A stretch of 52,218 nt of DNA from an uncultured Holophagaceae bacterium (GCA_903857495.1 CAIOFF010000030.1:1-52218); one strand, 5' to 3'; shown: positions 8,881-17,902, counted from the first letter of the stretch. Made by a program: numbers and translations. The notes: generated by a model not told the origin, from the sequence alone.

Positions 8881-10571
8881 TGAGCCGTCTGAACCGCATC
8901 GTCACGGCTCTGGGCATGTTCGCCCTGTCCACCCTGGCCTTCGCCGGCCCGGCCCTGGACGGCATCCAGGCCAAACAGCCCACCAACTGGCACGCCATCG
9001 GCATGTTCTGTCTCTTCGTGGCACTGACCATGGGCATCACCTACTGGGCCTCGGGCCGCACCAAGTCCACCGCTGACTTCTACACGGCCGGCGGCGGCAT
9101 CACCGGCTTCCAGAACGGTCTCGCCATCGCTGGCGACTACATGTCCGCCGCGACCCTGCTGGGTCTGAGCGCCATGGTCTACACCCAGGGCTACGACGGC
9201 TACATCTACATGCTGGCCTTCTTCGCTGGCTGGCCGATCATCCTGTTCCTGATGGCTGAGCGCCTGCGGAACATGGGCAAGTTCACGTTCTCGGACATCA
9301 CCGCCTATCGCCTCGACCAGGGCAAGGTGCGCACCATGGCGGCAATCTCCTCGCTGACCGTGGTCTGCTTCTACCTGCTGGCCCAGATGGTGGGCGCCGG
9401 CCAGCTCATCAAGCTGCTGTTCGGCCTCGACTACAACATCGCCATCTTCGCGGTCGGCCTGCTGATGATGGTCTACGTCATCTTCGGCGGCATGGTGGCA
9501 ACCACCTGGGTGCAGATCATCAAGGCCTGCATGCTGCTCATCGGCGGCACCCTCGTCATGGTCCTGGCGATGAGCAAGTTCGGCTTCTCCTACCACAACC
9601 TCATGCAGCAGGCCATGGCAGCCCACAAGCTCGGCCCCAAGCTGATGCATCCCGGCAGCCTCCTGGCCGACCCCGTGACCGCCATCTCCCTGGGCCTGGG
9701 CCTCATGTTCGGCACTGCCGGCCTGCCGCACATCCTCATGCGGTTCTTCACCGTCACCAACGCCAAGGAAGCCCGCAAGTCCGTGCTCTACGCCACGGGC
9801 TTCGTGTCCTACTTCTTCAACGTGATCTTCCTCATGGGCTTGTGCGCCATGATCATCGTCGGCAAGAACGGTGCCTTCTTCACCGACGGCCAGGTGGGCG
9901 TCGTGGGCCCCGCCGCCAAGCTCATCGGCGGCGGCAACATGGTTGCCATGCACCTGGCCAAGGCTGTGGGCGGCAACATGCTGCTGGGCTTCCTGGCGGC
10001 GGTCGCCTTCGCCACCATCCTGGCGGTGGTCTCGGGTCTGGCCCTGGCGGGCGCCTCCGCCATCAGCCACGACCTCTATGCCCGCGTCATCATGAAGGGC
10101 AAGGCCTCGGAAGCCACGGAGATCAAGGTCTCCCGGGTGGCCACCATCTGCCTCGGCTTCGTCGCCATCGTCCTCGGCATCCTGTTCGAGAAGCAGAACA
10201 TCGCCTTCATGGTGGGCCTCGCCTTCGGCGTGGCGGCCGCGGCCAACTTCCCCGTGCTCATCCTCTCCATGTTCTGGAAGGGCCTGACCACCAGGGGCGC
10301 CCTCTGGGGCGGCTACGGCGGCCTCATCTCTGCCGTGCTCTTTGTGCTCTTCTCCAAGTCGGTCTGGGTGGATGTGATCCACATGTCCAAGCCACTCTTT
10401 CCCTACACCCAGCCCGCCCTCTTCGCCATGCCCATCGCCTTCGGCCTGGCCTACATCTTCTCCAAACTGGACGGCAGCGACCGCGCCAAGGCGGAGATCG
10501 ACGCCTTCGAAGACCAGTATGTCCGTGGCCAGACCGGCTTCGGTGCCTCCGGCGCCACCACCAAGCACTGA
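8880..10571 (+). CDS. actP: Cation/acetate symporter of the SSS family
   Basis: A 563-residue sodium:solute symporter with about 13-14 membrane helices. The start region resembles a cleavable signal sequence (LGMFALSTLAFAG) as in E. coli ActP. Typical segments are FYTAGGGITGFQNGLAIAGDYMSAA, GTAGLPHILMRFFTV and the alanine/glycine-rich LALAGASAISHDLYA. It probably takes up acetate and similar monocarboxylates across the inner membrane. It overlaps the DUF485 gene and is followed by a strong terminator. Substrate assignment follows from family and from the DUF485 partner. Confidence 0.93.
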   Translation: MSRLNRIVTALGMFALSTLAFAGPALDGIQAKQPTNWHAIGMFCLFVALTMGITYWASGRTKSTADFYTAGGGITGFQNGLAIAGDYMSAATLLGLSAMVYTQGYDGYIYMLAFFAGWPIILFLMAERLRNMGKFTFSDITAYRLDQGKVRTMAAISSLTVVCFYLLAQMVGAGQLIKLLFGLDYNIAIFAVGLLMMVYVIFGGMVATTWVQIIKACMLLIGGTLVMVLAMSKFGFSYHNLMQQAMAAHKLGPKLMHPGSLLADPVTAISLGLGLMFGTAGLPHILMRFFTVTNAKEARKSVLYATGFVSYFFNVIFLMGLCAMIIVGKNGAFFTDGQVGVVGPAAKLIGGGNMVAMHLAKAVGGNMLLGFLAAVAFATILAVVSGLALAGASAISHDLYARVIMKGKASEATEIKVSRVATICLGFVAIVLGILFEKQNIAFMVGLAFGVAAAANFPVLILSMFWKGLTTRGALWGGYGGLISAVLFVLFSKSVWVDVIHMSKPLFPYTQPALFAMPIAFGLAYIFSKLDGSDRAKAEIDAFEDQYVRGQTGFGASGATTKH

Positions 10572-10605
10572 GTCAGATACGTCTCCGGACGTTGGTCGGA
10601 AGAGT

Positions 10606-10637
10606 AGAAAAGGCCGGGGAAATCCCCGGCCTTTTCT
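10606..10637 (+). terminator. Intrinsic terminator after actP
   Basis: AGAAAAGGCCGGGG-AAAT-CCCCGGCCTTTTCT is a perfect 14-bp stem with T-rich downstream sequence. It may work in both directions. Confidence 0.93.
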
Positions 10638-10650
10638 ATTTAAAAAAACT

Positions 10651-10747
10651 ACCCTCGCAGAGATAAGGACGAGAAGGCGGAGGACCGCCGAGAAGGATCC
10701 TGTTTTCCTCCGGAGCCTCTGCCTTCTCTGCGCCCCTCTGCGAGAGT
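10651..10747. repeat. Dispersed palindromic element, copy A
   Basis: About 97 bp bounded by ACCCTCGCAGAG (10651-10662) and CTCTGCGAGAGT (10736-10747), which are reverse complements with one mismatch. The interior is purine-rich on the left and pyrimidine-rich on the right, so the whole element could form a long imperfect hairpin. A second copy with the same termini lies at 40513-40614. It sits between convergent actP and the exonuclease gene and encodes no protein. Confidence 0.75.
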
Positions 10748-10799
10748 GGTTCTCTCTGCCCGCCAAGGGATCCTGAGAAGGGACGCGCTGGAGGGTGTT

Positions 10800-11507
10800 C
10801 TAGAAGGACTGGTGGCCGTCGGATGCCGTGAGGTTCGCCAGCTGGCGATCGGGATGCCCGGCGCGGCAGAGGCCCGCCTGGTCCACGATGCCCGCCTGGG
10901 CCAGGAAGGGCAGGAGGCGCTGGAGCACCTGGGCCGTGACGTAGGCGTCCCCGATGGCCGAGTGCGCGGCCTCCACCTCGATCTCGAAGGCCCGGGCGAG
11001 GTCGAAGAGGCTGGGAGCCGTCGCCTCGAGGGAGAAGGCGGGATGCTCGGCGGCCCGGCGCCGGAGCCAGCCAAAAAGCGCCAGGGTATCCACGGCCCGG
11101 TTGCGGATCGGGGTCAGCGCCAGACGCCGGGCGTCCCGGTTCAGGAAGGCGAGGTCGAGGGCGATGCAGTGTCCCACCAGGACCGTGCCCTCCAGGTAGC
11201 TGAGGAAGGGCGGCAGGACCTCGTCAATGGGGGGCATCTCCTCCAGCTGCGAGGGCGTAATGCGGTGGACCACGACAGTGCGGCCATCGAGGACCGCCCC
11301 CGGCTTCACCAGGGCCTGGAACGTGTCCCCGACCCGGATCAGCCCGCCCCGCATGCGCAGGGCCCCGATGGAGACGATGTCATCGCGCCGATCGTCCAGA
11401 CCCGTCAGCTCCGTGTCGAGGACGGTGAAGGGGATCACCTCGAGCGGACGCTTGGCCTCGGAGGCTGGCCGCCCCACCATCCGATCCCACCAAGCTGGCC
11501 ATGCCAT
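10800..11507 (-). CDS. DEDDh 3'-5' exonuclease (DnaQ/PolC-epsilon-like)
   Basis: A 235-residue protein with all five catalytic residues of DEDDh exonucleases: D31 and E33 (DTELTG), D118 (HCIALDLAFLN), H182 and D187 (HSAIGDA). It should remove nucleotides from 3' ends using two metal ions. It lacks polymerase domains and is probably a stand-alone nuclease rather than the replicative proofreading subunit. It lies 10 bp after the cNMP/CBS/DUF294 gene on the same strand; this pair is found next to actP and acs in several proteobacteria, for example Vibrio. GAGGG precedes the start at 11507. Confidence 0.88.
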   Translation of the reverse strand: MAWPAWWDRMVGRPASEAKRPLEVIPFTVLDTELTGLDDRRDDIVSIGALRMRGGLIRVGDTFQALVKPGAVLDGRTVVVHRITPSQLEEMPPIDEVLPPFLSYLEGTVLVGHCIALDLAFLNRDARRLALTPIRNRAVDTLALFGWLRRRAAEHPAFSLEATAPSLFDLARAFEIEVEAAHSAIGDAYVTAQVLQRLLPFLAQAGIVDQAGLCRAGHPDRQLANLTASDGHQSF

Positions 11508-11517
11508 GGATCCGCCC

Positions 11518-13416
11518 TCAGAGGATGAAGCCCTTGTAGCGCTCCAGGACCTGGTCCTGGATCTTGAGGATGAGGCGGAAGGTGTTCTTCAGGGACTGCC
11601 GCTCGAGGCTGCTGAGGGCGTCCAGGCGGATAAAGTTGTCGATGGTCTTCCCGGCCTCCATGAGGCGGTATTGGTGGTGGACCCGCATCAAGGTGACGAA
11701 CTCGAAGGCCTGCTCCAGCTCGTCCACCCGCTCCGAGATGAGGGTGGTGCCACCGCGCAGTGCCTCGAGGCGCTCGATGGTCGACGCGGCGCGGACCCCC
11801 TTCTCCAGGGAGAAGAGTCGGGCGATGTCCACCAGGGGTGCCACGGCCTTGATCTTCAGGTTCAGGCCGTCCTTGTGCTCACCGCTGCGCTCCACGGCCA
11901 CCGAACCGAAGAAGCCGAGGGGCGGCCGGTTGCGCACGAGCATGTTGGCCATGAACCCCATGAAGGCCGGATACTCCGACACGAGCTCAGCCATGTGCTC
12001 CCGCAGCTCCCAGGCCAGAGACTCATCCCCGTAGAGCGGCCTGAAATCGAAGAAGATGAGCGACTTCAGCACGGCCTCCGGGGTGGGGTCGGAGATCCAG
12101 CCCGTGAAGTAGTGCTTCCACACCGAGAGCGGCTGCCGCCACTCGGGATTGCTGGCCATGTAGTTGGCGGGACAGGCCTCGAAACCGCAGCGGACCAGGC
12201 CCTGGCGCATGAATACGGTGAAGCGGCGGAAGTAGTCCTCCACCTTCGGGCGCAGCTCTTCCGCCACATCGGCATGGATCAGGGCGTTGTCCTGATCCGT
12301 ACGGAAGGTCTGTTCCTTCCGACCCTCACTGCCCAGCGATAGCCAGCAGTAGGGGGCGGGCGGTGGGCCGAACTCCTGCTCGGCCAGATCCAGCAACCGC
12401 CGGACCACGCGATCGTTGAGCTCCGAGATAATGCGGACGATGTTGGCGGCCCGGGCCCCTTCCCGCAGCAGGCCGCCGATGATGGTCAGCACCCTCTGGG
12501 ACACCGGGGCCAGCCCGTCGAGGCTGGTCTGCCGCTCGATGTCCTCGGAGAAGGCCAGGGGGCTCCGGCCCTGCAGCACCATGAAGTCATGGTTGGTCAC
12601 CATGCCCCGGAGGGCACCCTCCCGGGTCACAGCCACGTGGTGGATGTTGCCCTGCAGCATCTTGAGGACCACCTCGAAGCAGGGATCCTTCTCGTCCACG
12701 GAGACCACGGGATGACTCATCACGTAGGACACCGGCAGGTCGATGGACCAGCCCTGGGCCACGATCTTGGAGCGGAGGTCCGAGTCCGTGAGGATGCCGA
12801 TGGGGCCACCGCCGGGCCCGATGACCAGCGCCGCGCTCTGGCGGTCATCCGCCATGCGGCGGGCCGCCTGGCGGACCGTGGACTCCGGGCCGACCACGGT
12901 GGTGACCTTGCGGCAGATCTCCCCCACCTGGGCCGTGAACAGCAGGTGGTCGCTGCTGCCCAGGAACAGGCTCTTGCCCTGCATCTCACGCGAAGTCATG
13001 TCCACATACTTCGTGAGGTGGAACTGCAGCAGGTACTCGGCGATGGCGGGATGGGTGAGCACCAGCTCGTTCAGCCGCTCCTTGGGCAACAGGTAGCAGA
13101 TGGTGTCCTGCAGCGCGATGGCCGTGGTCTTTTGCTGGCCGCCCATGAGGGACACCAGGCCGAAGGACTCGCCCCGCTCCCGGTAGTCGACCACCACCTC
13201 CTCGGCCCCGCCCTTGGGCCGCAGGGTGATCTTGACCACGCCCTTCTGGATGATGTGCAGGCTGTCCCCGGAGGGTCCCTCCTGCTGGAGGATGATCGCT
13301 CCCTTGGGATGGAACACCAGGGTGAGGCTCTCGGCCAGCTCCCGCAGCGCGGGTCCCTCCAGGAACTGATAGGGGGGAATCTGGGAAAGGAACCGGACCG
13401 CCTCTTCGATCAGCAT
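11518..13416 (-). CDS. cNMP-binding/CBS-pair/DUF294 nucleotidyltransferase-like protein
   Basis: About 632 residues. Residues 10-135 are a cyclic-nucleotide-binding-like domain (EGPSGDSLHIIQKGVVKI, RGESFGLVSLM). Residues 170-285 are a tandem CBS pair that probably senses adenine nucleotides. The third part is a GlnD-like nucleotidyltransferase (GSEGRKEQTFRTDQDNAL at 362-379, with D374 and D376 as metal ligands) followed by the DUF294 C-terminal helical domain. It is a soluble signalling or modifying protein whose target is unknown in any bacterium. The start at 13416 matches the family N-terminus (IEEAVRFLSQIPPYQFL); an ATG at 13476 would add 20 residues. It pairs with the exonuclease downstream. 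Confidence 0.88.
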   Translation of the reverse strand: MLIEEAVRFLSQIPPYQFLEGPALRELAESLTLVFHPKGAIILQQEGPSGDSLHIIQKGVVKITLRPKGGAEEVVVDYRERGESFGLVSLMGGQQKTTAIALQDTICYLLPKERLNELVLTHPAIAEYLLQFHLTKYVDMTSREMQGKSLFLGSSDHLLFTAQVGEICRKVTTVVGPESTVRQAARRMADDRQSAALVIGPGGGPIGILTDSDLRSKIVAQGWSIDLPVSYVMSHPVVSVDEKDPCFEVVLKMLQGNIHHVAVTREGALRGMVTNHDFMVLQGRSPLAFSEDIERQTSLDGLAPVSQRVLTIIGGLLREGARAANIVRIISELNDRVVRRLLDLAEQEFGPPPAPYCWLSLGSEGRKEQTFRTDQDNALIHADVAEELRPKVEDYFRRFTVFMRQGLVRCGFEACPANYMASNPEWRQPLSVWKHYFTGWISDPTPEAVLKSLIFFDFRPLYGDESLAWELREHMAELVSEYPAFMGFMANMLVRNRPPLGFFGSVAVERSGEHKDGLNLKIKAVAPLVDIARLFSLEKGVRAASTIERLEALRGGTTLISERVDELEQAFEFVTLMRVHHQYRLMEAGKTIDNFIRLDALSSLERQSLKNTFRLILKIQDQVLERYKGFIL

Positions 13417-13503
13417 CGCCCCACCCAGAACAACAGGGGAGAGCCCCCCGGATTCACCTTCGGCCTGGCTAAACATACCACCTGCGGGCGCTTCCGCTCG
13501 GGC

Positions 13504-14217
13504 CTAGCCCTTCTTCTGGAAAAGCTTCAGCAGGGCCTCGACGTAGGCCTGAAGGCTGGCCTTCCGGGCCGCGGCCTCGCTGCGGTCTGCTTCCGGCAGG
13601 GGCCGCAGGTGGGGGCCCAGGTCCAGGTAGGCATGGCGCCTGCTGGCGACCACCGACTCCAGGGGCGGCGGGTTGCGCTCCAGCACCTCCCAGGTGGCGT
13701 CGAAGACCCAGGGGAGGTAGCCCAGCTTCTTCAGGAGGGCCTGGTTGTTCGCGTAGTGGGCTGGCCCGTAGGCCACCCCGCCAATCAGGCCCAGGCCAGC
13801 GCCGATCGGCATGGCGGCGAGACCCACTCCTCCCGCCATGCCCGGCAGCAGGGCCCCGTAGAGGGTGCCGGTACCCACGGTGGCGGCCCAGGTGGCCCCC
13901 AGCCCACGGCTCTCATAGGGGTTCTTGTGGCCCTCCAGGGTCAGGCGGAACACCCGGATGGAGCCCGGGGGCGGCTCGGCCGGCGGGTCCACGGGCACGC
14001 CCAGTCCTGCGGCCAGCTGCGTGGCCACGGTCCTCTCCTCCTCGGGCGTGGCGCCGTCGACCTTCAGGACCAGCTCCAGCCGCTGGACCGGCCGCTCCTG
14101 CATGGCAGTCTCCGGACGCTTGCAGGCCACGAGGAGCAGCGGTAGGAGCAGCGCCACTAGACCAAGCGAGCACCGGCTGATTCCACGCAAGGGTAACTCC
14201 CGGGCTGATTCTACCAT
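13504..14217 (-). CDS. Predicted lipoprotein with a glycine-rich hydrophobic segment
   Basis: A 237-residue protein. The signal peptide ends in the lipobox LVAC with the lipidated cysteine at 32, preceded by a leucine-rich core. A mature region of about 80 residues is followed by a glycine/alanine-rich hydrophobic segment (GATWAATVGTGTLYGALLPG and beyond) resembling a glycine zipper, then a charged C-terminal helix. It is probably anchored in the outer or inner membrane. No family is recognised. GGAAG precedes the ATG at 14217. Divergent from the pseudopilin gene. Confidence 0.75.
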   Translation of the reverse strand: MVESARELPLRGISRCSLGLVALLLPLLLVACKRPETAMQERPVQRLELVLKVDGATPEEERTVATQLAAGLGVPVDPPAEPPPGSIRVFRLTLEGHKNPYESRGLGATWAATVGTGTLYGALLPGMAGGVGLAAMPIGAGLGLIGGVAYGPAHYANNQALLKKLGYLPWVFDATWEVLERNPPPLESVVASRRHAYLDLGPHLRPLPEADRSEAAARKASLQAYVEALLKLFQKKG

Positions 14218-14244
14218 CCGGCTTCCGGTCGTCCCCGGGTGCGT

Positions 14245-14250
14245 TAAGCT
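14245..14250 (+). promoter_or_regulatory. TANNNT -10-like motif 6 nt before the pseudopilin ATG
   Basis: TAAGCT is followed by only GGAACC before ATG 14257 and there is no Shine-Dalgarno sequence. This spacing would place the transcript start at or next to the start codon (leaderless mRNA). Confidence 0.35.
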
Positions 14251-14256
14251 GGAACC

Positions 14257-14658
14257 ATGCGCCCTTCCCTGTCCCGCCAGCGCGGCTTCACCCTGATCGA
14301 ACTGGTCGTGATCATGACCATCCTGGCTCTGCTCGCCACGGTGGGCCTGGTGGGCTACCGCCACAAGCTGCTGACAGCCCGGGAGGCTGTCCTCAAGGAA
14401 AACCTCTTCCAGATGAACCATGCCCTGGAGCAGCACCGGGCGGATCGCGGCAAGTATCCCACCAGCCTCGCCCCTCTCAAGGAGTTCGGCTACCTGCGGG
14501 AGATCCCCGAAGACCCCATGACCCGCTCCCGGGACACCTGGCAGACCGAGCTGGAACCGCCGGATCCGGACAATCCCGATTCGGAGATGGGCGTCTATCG
14601 GGTGCGCAGCGGCTCCACGGACAAGGGCACGAACCAGATCCCCTACAACGAGTGGTAG
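14257..14658 (+). CDS. Type II secretion pseudopilin, GspG-like
   Basis: A 133-residue prepilin. The processing site is RG-FTLIELV (residues 9-16): a short basic leader, cleavage after glycine, then the conserved hydrophobic helix with glutamate at +5. The C-terminal part KYPTSLAPLKEFGYLREIPEDP and the final YNEW resemble GspG, the major pseudopilin, though no other type II secretion gene is nearby. It would be cut and methylated by prepilin peptidase and assembled in the inner membrane. It could equally be a minor pilin of a type IV pilus. Confidence 0.85.
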   Translation: MRPSLSRQRGFTLIELVVIMTILALLATVGLVGYRHKLLTAREAVLKENLFQMNHALEQHRADRGKYPTSLAPLKEFGYLREIPEDPMTRSRDTWQTELEPPDPDNPDSEMGVYRVRSGSTDKGTNQIPYNEW

Positions 14659-14709
14659 AAACAGCCCTCGCCTTCCGCCACTCCACCTCCCTCCGCCAAG
14701 GCCCGTAGC

Positions 14710-15243
14710 ATGAGCCCATCGATCCTTCGTCGCCTCGACCAGCTGGCTGTGCTGCTGCTCCTGCTCTGGGCCGGAGCGGCCCTGGGCTTCGGGATCTTCA
14801 GCGCGCCCATCCTCTTCCGGGAGCTGCCCAGCCGGGACGTGGCCGGCCGCATCGCGGGCCTGATCATCGGGCGCCTGGACTGGGCGGCCTGGGCGGTCTT
14901 CGCTCTGGCTGGCCTCAGCTGGGGCGGCCGCTGGGTGGCTGAGGTGAAGGACGACCTCGTCGGCCCCATCCGCCTCTGGAGCGCGGCCCTGACCGTGGCC
15001 CTCCTCATGTGCCTGGCCAGCTCCTTCATCCTGACGCCCAAGATCCAGGCCATCCGGGCCCGCATCAACGCCCCCATCGAGACCCTGGCCCCGGACCACG
15101 CCGATCGCGTGGCCTACAACAAGGCCCATGGGCTCAGCCGCAACCTCTTCTTCCTGCGGATCCTCCTGGCCCTGGGCATGGCGGCCACCGTGGGCCTGCT
15201 GCCCCGGAAGAATCCCGAGGCGGCCCCGGAAGCCCTGAGTTAG
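14710..15243 (+). CDS. DUF4149 membrane protein
   Basis: A 177-residue protein with four predicted membrane helices (about 10-30, 60-78, 88-110, 145-163) and the arrangement of DUF4149/TMEM205-like proteins: GFGIFSAPILFRELP after helix 1, and a charged loop before the last helix. The biochemical role of this family is unknown. It is preceded by the pseudopilin gene and its last four bases overlap the end of hflX on the other strand. Confidence 0.8.
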   Translation: MSPSILRRLDQLAVLLLLLWAGAALGFGIFSAPILFRELPSRDVAGRIAGLIIGRLDWAAWAVFALAGLSWGGRWVAEVKDDLVGPIRLWSAALTVALLMCLASSFILTPKIQAIRARINAPIETLAPDHADRVAYNKAHGLSRNLFFLRILLALGMAATVGLLPRKNPEAAPEALS

Positions 15244-16433
15244 ACCTCGGTCGGAACCTTCTCCGGCAGCTCCCAGGCCTCCAGCTCCCGGGGCCGGGGT
15301 GGTCCCGGAACCAGCTCCCGCAGCCAGGTCCTGATCTCGTCGAGACCGGTGCCTTCCGTGGCGCAGGACTGCACAGCACCGGGGTGGCGCTTCTTCAGGT
15401 CCAGCCGCTGGGGCCGGTGCAGGCGGTCCACCTGGTTGAGCACCAGCAGCCTCGGCTGGGCCTCGACGCCCTCAGCCTCGCAGCCGATCTCCCGCAGGGT
15501 GGCTCCCACGATCTTGAGGTGCTCCTCCAGATCCGGGTGGGCGGCATCGGCCACCACCAGGAGGGCATCCGTCGTGCGGACCTCGCCCAGGGTGCTGCGG
15601 AAGGCCGCCACCAGCTGGTGGGGCAGCTTCCGGATGAAGCCCACGGTGTCCGCCACCAGGCAGTGCCGGGGCTCCTGGGTGGCCTCGCCCGTCTCCGGAT
15701 CGAAGTCCTGACCCAGAAAGGCCTTGCGGGTGGTGGTGTCCAGGGTGGCGAAGAGCAGGTCCCGGGGCTCCCCCTCCCCGGTAAGGGCCTTCAGCAGGCT
15801 GGTCTTGCCCGCGTTGGTGTAGCCCACGAGGGCCACCCGGGGCAGGCCCTTGGGACGCCCCTGCCGCTGGGTCTTCCGGACCTGCTCCAGGTGGTTCAGC
15901 TCCCGCTTGAGCTGGCTGATGCGGGTGCGGACCATGCGCCGGTCAACTTCGATCTGGGTCTCGCCAGGACCGCCGCGCAGGCCTACACCGCCGCCCTGCC
16001 GCTCCAGGTGGGTCCACGCGCCCTTCAGTCGGGGCAGCTCGTATTCACAGCGGGCCAGCTCCACCTGGGCCTTGGCCTCCCGGGTCTGGGCCCGCTGTTC
16101 GAAGATCGCGAGGATCAGGCCCGTCCGGTCCATGCAGGCAAGGCCCGTGAGCTTCTCGATGGCGTTCACCTGGCTGCCGCTCAGCTCGTCGTTGCAGATC
16201 AGGTAGCCCACCTCGTGCCGCCGGGCCTCCTCGGCCAAAGCCTCCAGCTGACCGGAACCATAGAAAGTCTTGGGCGCGATCAGCGCCCGCCGCAGGCTCC
16301 GCCGCGCCTGCACCTCAAAGCCGCAGCTGCGGGCCAGCTCGGCCAGCTCCAGCAGGTGGTCCTGGATGCGCTCCTCCCGGTCCCCCTGACCCTGGCGGGC
16401 GATGAGCAGACAGCGGAGGGGGGTTTGATCCAT
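15240..16433 (-). CDS. hflX: GTPase HflX
   Basis: A 397-residue protein. The N-terminal HflX domain includes FYGSGQLEALAEEA and DRTGLILAIFEQRAQTREAKAQVELA; a glycine-rich joint RQGGGVGLRGGPGETQIE precedes the G domain with GYTNAGKTSLL (G1), DTVGFIRKLPHQL (G3) and NQVD (G4). HflX binds ribosomes and rescues or splits stalled ones under stress. The Met at 16433 was chosen because it starts the conserved domain; the frame above it is unlike HflX. A -10-like TATTGT lies upstream on this strand. Confidence 0.96.
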   Translation of the reverse strand: MDQTPLRCLLIARQGQGDREERIQDHLLELAELARSCGFEVQARRSLRRALIAPKTFYGSGQLEALAEEARRHEVGYLICNDELSGSQVNAIEKLTGLACMDRTGLILAIFEQRAQTREAKAQVELARCEYELPRLKGAWTHLERQGGGVGLRGGPGETQIEVDRRMVRTRISQLKRELNHLEQVRKTQRQGRPKGLPRVALVGYTNAGKTSLLKALTGEGEPRDLLFATLDTTTRKAFLGQDFDPETGEATQEPRHCLVADTVGFIRKLPHQLVAAFRSTLGEVRTTDALLVVADAAHPDLEEHLKIVGATLREIGCEAEGVEAQPRLLVLNQVDRLHRPQRLDLKKRHPGAVQSCATEGTGLDEIRTWLRELVPGPPRPRELEAWELPEKVPTEV

Positions 16434-16567
16434 ACGCCAAAGCTGCCCTGCCTGCGGACAATAATCAAGCCCCTGACCCCTGGGACGATGCGTTGAAAGA
16501 GGCGCCGTGCCAAGCTGACGCCACTTGCAAAGAAAAGTCCCCACCTGCCTCAGGGAGCCGTGCCTTC

Positions 16568-17902
16568 ATGGCCATGTTCGGAATGAAGAAAACCAAGCCG
16601 TCGGAGGGATCCGAGCTGGTGCTGGCCTACCTGGAAGACGCCCAGCGGGTCCGGGCCGCCCTGCTGCTGGTGGATCACCGGGGCCGTGAGGTGCCCGCCA
16701 CCTTCCTCTCGGTGATGGAGGACAAGGTCATCGTCGCGCCCCAGGGCTCCCTGACCGTGGACAAGGGGGGCGAGATCAACCTGCTCTTCATCCAGGAAGG
16801 GCTCCGCTTCAAGGCCCCGACCCGCCTGCTGGAAGCCAAGCCGGGCTCGGCGACCCTGGAGGTGCCCTCCTCCATCGCCCTGGCCGAGCGCCGGAAGAAG
16901 CCCCGGGCCCGGCTCAACCCCCGGGAAGGGGCCACCGTCACCGTGCTGACGGGGCTCTTCGACGGCGTGGGCATGAACGGGACCATCGAGAACATCTCGG
17001 AGACCGGCATCTGCGTCCGCGTGGACCGCGCCATGGACGTGAAGACCCAGCGGAAGATGCACATGGGCGCCAACATGCTGCCGGTGGGCCAGCCCCTCAT
17101 GCTCATCAAGATGGCCAAGCTGCCCAAGTGCCCCACCCTGGAGCTGGGCGGCACCGTGGCCTGGCTGGACGCCAGCCAGGGTGTGCTGCTGGGCATCGCC
17201 TTCGAGCCAGGCAAAGAGGGGATGCTGGGCTCCGTCCGCAGCCTCGTGGCCGGCCGCGCCGGAGCCATCCCCACCTCGGTGCCCCCCAAGGCCCGCCGCC
17301 AGTCCGAGGCGGCCCGGGAAGAAGAACAGGAAAAGTACACGCCCAAGCCGGCGGCCAAGAAGGAGCCCGAACCCGCCCCCAAGGTCGAGGCCGAACCTGT
17401 GGCCGAGGCGGCCCCGCCCCCGCCGGAGCTGCCGCCAGTCGCTGTTCCCGTGAGTGCCCCGGAGCCGGCCCCGGAACCGCCTCCTGTGGACGACCGCTCC
17501 CAGGCCCTGCTGCGGGTCAAGAAGCGGGCCCGCGGCCTGCTCCTGGCCATGCCCGCCGGGTCCAAGCGCGACGCCCTGGCCAGCTTCCTCAGCGCCGACG
17601 GCTACGGCCGGGTGCTCTGCGCCGACACGCTGACCGAGCTGCTTGAGCACGTGGGCCGGCCCGGCATCCACCTGATCCTCGTGGACGGCGGCGTGGCCGA
17701 GCTCCAGGGCCTGGCCCTGGCCTCTTTCCTGCGCAGCAGCCTCGATGACGCCATGCCCAAGGTGGTGCTGGCCGAGGACTCCGTGGACGCCGACCTGGTG
17801 ATCGGGGCCCAGGAAGCCAGCGTGGCGCAGATCCTCGTGAAGCCCTACGACCTGGACCTGGAGTTCCGCCGCATGCTCGAAGGGCACCTCGGGATCGGCT
17901 AG
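16568..17902 (+). CDS. PilZ-domain protein with C-terminal receiver-like domain
   Basis: A 444-residue protein. Residues 10-100 form a YcgR-like N-terminal barrel. The PilZ domain starts with R109-xxx-R113 (RRKKPRAR) and N142-I-S-E-T-G147, the two c-di-GMP-binding motifs. A Pro/Ala/Glu linker follows (about 245-315). The last 125 residues resemble a response-regulator receiver: the aspartate (LILVDGG) and lysine (ILVKPYD) are kept, but the acidic pair after strand 1 is missing (LLLAMPAG). It is probably a c-di-GMP effector for motility or surface behaviour. AGGGAG precedes the ATG. Confidence 0.83.
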   Translation: MAMFGMKKTKPSEGSELVLAYLEDAQRVRAALLLVDHRGREVPATFLSVMEDKVIVAPQGSLTVDKGGEINLLFIQEGLRFKAPTRLLEAKPGSATLEVPSSIALAERRKKPRARLNPREGATVTVLTGLFDGVGMNGTIENISETGICVRVDRAMDVKTQRKMHMGANMLPVGQPLMLIKMAKLPKCPTLELGGTVAWLDASQGVLLGIAFEPGKEGMLGSVRSLVAGRAGAIPTSVPPKARRQSEAAREEEQEKYTPKPAAKKEPEPAPKVEAEPVAEAAPPPPELPPVAVPVSAPEPAPEPPPVDDRSQALLRVKKRARGLLLAMPAGSKRDALASFLSADGYGRVLCADTLTELLEHVGRPGIHLILVDGGVAELQGLALASFLRSSLDDAMPKVVLAEDSVDADLVIGAQEASVAQILVKPYDLDLEFRRMLEGHLGIG

